Source: Clostridium sp. CAG:1013 (lineage in GTDB: Bacteria; Bacillota; Clostridia; Oscillospirales; Acutalibacteraceae). Taken from it: a stretch of DNA of 7,587 nt. The stretch spans positions 18,384 to 25,970 of the forward strand of contig HF972625.1 of assembly GCA_000432995.1 (NCBI GenBank), written 5' to 3'. Each line of letters starts with the position of its first letter. Position 1 is the first letter of the stretch. Below the pieces are notes generated by a model that had not been told where the DNA came from, ran no database searches, and worked only from the letters and a program-made list of their open reading frames with translations. The translations under genes and the position numbers were made by a program. Below are positions 4,927 to 7,587 of the stretch, in pieces.

Positions 4927-7587
4927 TCACCTGCGCAGCTTGGGCAGGAGGATGGTCACCAACAGCCAGAACAGCTGGAACAGGAACAGCACCAGGCTGG
5001 AGAGCTGACCCATAGCGCCGAAGCAGGCCAGGAAGGCCACCAGCACGAAGCACAGCACCATGGCGGCGTTCTGAATAGCCACCACCAGATTGACTGTGCG
5101 GCGTTCCTCCACACAAGCGGAGATCACGTTCATCATGGATTCCATACGGCCCTTGGTGGCCACCAAAGCGTCGGCTCTGGGGATCTCGTTTTGGACCAGT
5201 TTCCGGTATTCCTCGCCCAGACGGTTGTCCAAAACCCCCACGGAGGCGGCGTCGATGCCGAACAGCCGGGAGACCATCTGAGAGGTGACGTTGGGATCGG
5301 TGGTGCGGATGATGACGCTGATACCGCTGTCCTCCAACCGCTGGAGCTCGTTCTTCCGGCGGCGGTCGGCGGCGTAGGTCAGCACCAGCATTGCGGAGAC
5401 TGCCGCGTCCACAGCAATGTACACCACCTGCTGGTTGCCGGAAGCGTACTGAGCTTCCTCTTCCCGGGCGGGTACCTGGATGCGGTGGTTGATCAGCAAG
5501 GACCGGTCGCCGATGTAGATGGTCTTGCCGTCTACACGGCCCACGATGCCGCTGCCGTCCTCATAGGTGAAGTTTTCCACCTGGGGCAGAGCGTCCTCGT
5601 TCTCACTGATGACCTGGTCAAACACCCCAGAGAGGGGGCCGCCAACCTTTTTCATCAGGGCGGAGGCAGCCATGACAGCGTCCTCCACGTCGGCCCGTCC
5701 GCCGAAGGTCTTGATGCCGTTGAGCACCACAGTGCCCCGGGGGAACAGGTCCTCGGCATCCACCATAACGGCGTTCACGTTGCCCAGCTGTTCTACGCCC
5801 TCATAGCCCACCACCATGGCGCCAGCCCGGCGGGCAGTGCGGCAGAGGCGGCTGATGGGCAGGTTCACCGAAAGCATGTTGGACACCGCCACGCAGGCGC
5901 AGCTGGCAGCCGCGAAAGCGCTGATGGCCGTGGGCACGCTGCTGGTGAGCAGCAGGGAAGCGATGCACAGCACCAGAGAGGCGATCAGTCCGATGGGAGC
6001 CATCAGCTGAGAAGCGGACTCAGAGGGGTCGGGCTTGTAGGACAGCTCCAGGAAACGCTTCAAGAAGCCGGTGCGGCACTGGTAGGCGATGACAGGGCTT
6101 TCCGCCACGCAGTCCTTGGCCATCTTCAAAGCGGTGTTGTGGTCGTCGTAGAGCCGCACACTGTACTTCTGCTCTCGGGACGTGACGAACCGGAAGTTGG
6201 AATGGATGCGGCGGATCATCGTCAGCTTGCCGGCGGAATTGGCGAACAGAATGGCGGAGAGGATCACCGCATAGAGATGCAGCCCGCCTTGGGTGAGCTC
6301 GTTGCGGAAGAAAGCTGCCGCCACTGTCTGAATGGCCACAGCCACCGCAGCCACCGCCGCAGCGCTGTCGGAATTGGCGTTGAAGGCGAATAGTGCTTTC
6401 AGACCATTGGCTACGGTGCGGTAGCATACGCCTACCGCCACGGCCAGGAACACCAAAGTCAGCACCACGTACACCACAGGCAGGGAACCAAGATCCCCAC
6501 CGGCACCGAACTGGGTCCCAAAGATCAGGTTCACGATGGCCAGCAGTACGGTGGCCACACCAGTGATCATCATGCGCAGGGTGAGTTCCCGCATCTCCCC
6601 ACGCAGCTCGTGGGAAATGGACTTGGCGTCCTCCGGACCGGTGTAATCGTCGATGGATTCCCCGGTGTCGGCATCGGGAATGGAAACCTCCGGCTCCTCG
6701 GGAGCGGTTTCCAGCTTCTTGTTGCGAACTCGCCGCTTGGGAGCGTTTTTCTTTTCCAGTTTTTCCGCCTGCTGCCGCAGCTCCTCAGATTCGGAGAGCA
6801 GGGCGCTTTGGAGCACGTCCGCATGGATGATATGGGTGGGCACGCTCCTGGGACGGTATTCAAACATGCTGCCCACCTGGGGGATCTCCTGGACGGGCCG
6901 GCGAATGACGGTAGTCTTTTCCTCCACAGGAGGCTGTGCCTGAGCCGCCGCGGGCGCCTGGGGCGCGGGCTGAGCTTCCGGCTGAGCGGGGGCCGTGGCC
7001 GCAGACTGCGGTACGGGCTCCTGCTGAACTGCGGGTTGCTGCTCAGGGGTGGGCTGCTGTTGGGGTGCGGGTTCCTGCTGGGACCCAGTGGAGGACATAT
7101 CCTCGAAGGAAAGCTGTTCTTCCTGGGGAGCCTTTTCCTGGGGAATTTCCTCCTGAGGGATCTCCTCTTGGAGCGGCTCCTCCTGAACGGCGGGCTCCTC
7201 CGGGGGAAGCTGTTCCACAGGCTCCTGATAGACGGGTTCCTGATAGACCGGCTCCGGCGGCAGCTCCTCCATGGGAGCGCCGGAATCCAGCACCCGCTCG
7301 ATGGCTTCATCGGAGACGGGAGCCTGGCTGCCTACCCGCTGGAGTTCTACCGTATCGTTGAGCACGTTCAGCTTGATCTCCATGGTCTGGTCGGAAGAGG
7401 TCTCCAGCATAGCTTTCTGAATGTCCGGGATCTCCTCCTGAAGCTTTTTGCCTCCCTCCACGCCGATGCCATGCTGGCGGGCGTAGGGGTCAGCGGCGAA
7501 GGAAGTGACAGGCATGGGGGCTACCACACCGAACTCGTCGGCGATCTCCTCCTCGTCCACACCGGCGGTCTGGACGGCCTCCGCCAC
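4927..7587 (-). CDS. Membrane protein resembling a catalytically dead P1B-type (heavy-metal) P-type ATPase, 5' end cut by the window
   Basis: The frame is open to the right edge, so numbering is from the edge (886 residues seen). Residues about 103-220 are Pro/Glu/Gln-rich and likely disordered; 265-291 is charged with a basic end. About eight membrane segments follow (337-357, 370-388, 408-427, 436-453, 529-549, 552-573, 831-857, 860-881), spaced as in P1B ATPases. Homology signs are NGLKALFAFNANSDS before segment 3, CAC (563-565) at the CPC metal site, the RTARRAGAMVVGYEGVEQLG stretch, DGSGIVGRVDG (677-687) like the GxG part of the N domain, and ISVIIRTTDPN where TGDN is expected. Missing are DKTGT (DAEDL at 610-614), the HP dipeptide (GGPL at 649-652), TGE of the A domain (the loop 454-528 is short) and GDGxND. 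I infer a non-pumping pseudoenzyme, perhaps a sensor or scaffold; substrate unknown. No promoter or start lies in the window. Confidence 0.75.
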   Translation of the reverse strand: MAEAVQTAGVDEEEIADEFGVVAPMPVTSFAADPYARQHGIGVEGGKKLQEEIPDIQKAMLETSSDQTMEIKLNVLNDTVELQRVGSQAPVSDEAIERVLDSGAPMEELPPEPVYQEPVYQEPVEQLPPEEPAVQEEPLQEEIPQEEIPQEKAPQEEQLSFEDMSSTGSQQEPAPQQQPTPEQQPAVQQEPVPQSAATAPAQPEAQPAPQAPAAAQAQPPVEEKTTVIRRPVQEIPQVGSMFEYRPRSVPTHIIHADVLQSALLSESEELRQQAEKLEKKNAPKRRVRNKKLETAPEEPEVSIPDADTGESIDDYTGPEDAKSISHELRGEMRELTLRMMITGVATVLLAIVNLIFGTQFGAGGDLGSLPVVYVVLTLVFLAVAVGVCYRTVANGLKALFAFNANSDSAAAVAAVAVAIQTVAAAFFRNELTQGGLHLYAVILSAILFANSAGKLTMIRRIHSNFRFVTSREQKYSVRLYDDHNTALKMAKDCVAESPVIAYQCRTGFLKRFLELSYKPDPSESASQLMAPIGLIASLVLCIASLLLTSSVPTAISAFAAASCACVAVSNMLSVNLPISRLCRTARRAGAMVVGYEGVEQLGNVNAVMVDAEDLFPRGTVVLNGIKTFGGRADVEDAVMAASALMKKVGGPLSGVFDQVISENEDALPQVENFTYEDGSGIVGRVDGKTIYIGDRSLLINHRIQVPAREEEAQYASGNQQVVYIAVDAAVSAMLVLTYAADRRRKNELQRLEDSGISVIIRTTDPNVTSQMVSRLFGIDAASVGVLDNRLGEEYRKLVQNEIPRADALVATKGRMESMMNVISACVEERRTVNLVVAIQNAAMVLCFVLVAFLACFGAMGQLSSLVLFLFQLFWLLVTILLPKLRR
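6928..7281 (-). repeat. Pro/Glu/Gln-rich low-complexity coding region with short tandem repeats
   Basis: Within the large membrane protein, residues about 103-220 are dominated by Pro, Glu, Gln and Ala. PVYQE occurs twice in tandem (residues 113-122), followed by imperfect EEIPQ repeats (141-155) and QQEP/QQQP-type units. The first half is strongly acidic; the second half is Pro/Ala/Gln-rich. It is placed before the first membrane segment, so it should be cytoplasmic and flexible. Such regions vary in length between strains through slippage or recombination. Confidence 0.7.

Noticed and set aside
5191..6393. 400-codon plus-strand frame opposite the large membrane protein
   Set aside because: Antisense shadow with a His/Gly/Val-rich, domain-free product and no initiation signals.
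7020..7290. Short tandem repeats as a CRISPR array or noncoding minisatellite
   Set aside because: The repeats are in frame, encode PVYQE and EEIPQ-type units, and have no unique spacers.

Overview
The window looks like chromosomal DNA from a moderately GC-rich, low-oxygen Gram-positive bacterium, most plausibly a clostridial gut commensal of the Oscillospiraceae/Ruminococcaceae type. The reasons are strong AGGAGG-type ribosome binding sites, sigma-A-like promoters in AT-rich islands, an HtrA protease with a Pro/Tyr/Gln-rich cytoplasmic head, a second (EF-G2-like) elongation factor, and an intergenic hairpin cluster resembling repeats I associate with this group. The taxonomic call is inference.

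Layout. (1) Plus strand, 3-1822: the 3' part of an HtrA/DegP-type membrane-anchored serine protease, whose stop codon overlaps the start of a YbaK/EbsC-type Cys-tRNA(Pro) deacylase by one base. (2) 1823-2062: a non-coding stretch packed with hairpins, ending in a strong bidirectional terminator that separates two convergent transcription units. (3) Minus strand, 2063-2317: a 57-residue single-pass membrane protein with its own near-consensus promoter and ribosome binding site. (4) Minus strand, 2424-4759: a monocistronic EF-G-like GTPase gene with promoter, about 90-base structured leader, a 3' untranslated hairpin and an intrinsic terminator. Its G domain is degenerate in several nucleotide-contact motifs. 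(5) Minus strand, 4822-7587: the 3' part of a large membrane protein with a long Pro/Glu/Gln-rich N-terminal region. Its C-terminal half follows the layout of a heavy-metal (P1B) P-type ATPase but has lost nearly every catalytic motif. One, perhaps two, terminators follow it.

The genes do not form an obvious pathway. HtrA (envelope protein quality control), YbaK (tRNA proofreading) and the EF-G paralogue are loosely linked by proteostasis/translation, but the five genes fall into four separate transcription units. The observations most worth a second look are the pseudo-P-type ATPase and the EF-G paralogue with a broken guanine-specificity motif. No mobile element, CRISPR array, tRNA or rRNA gene was seen.
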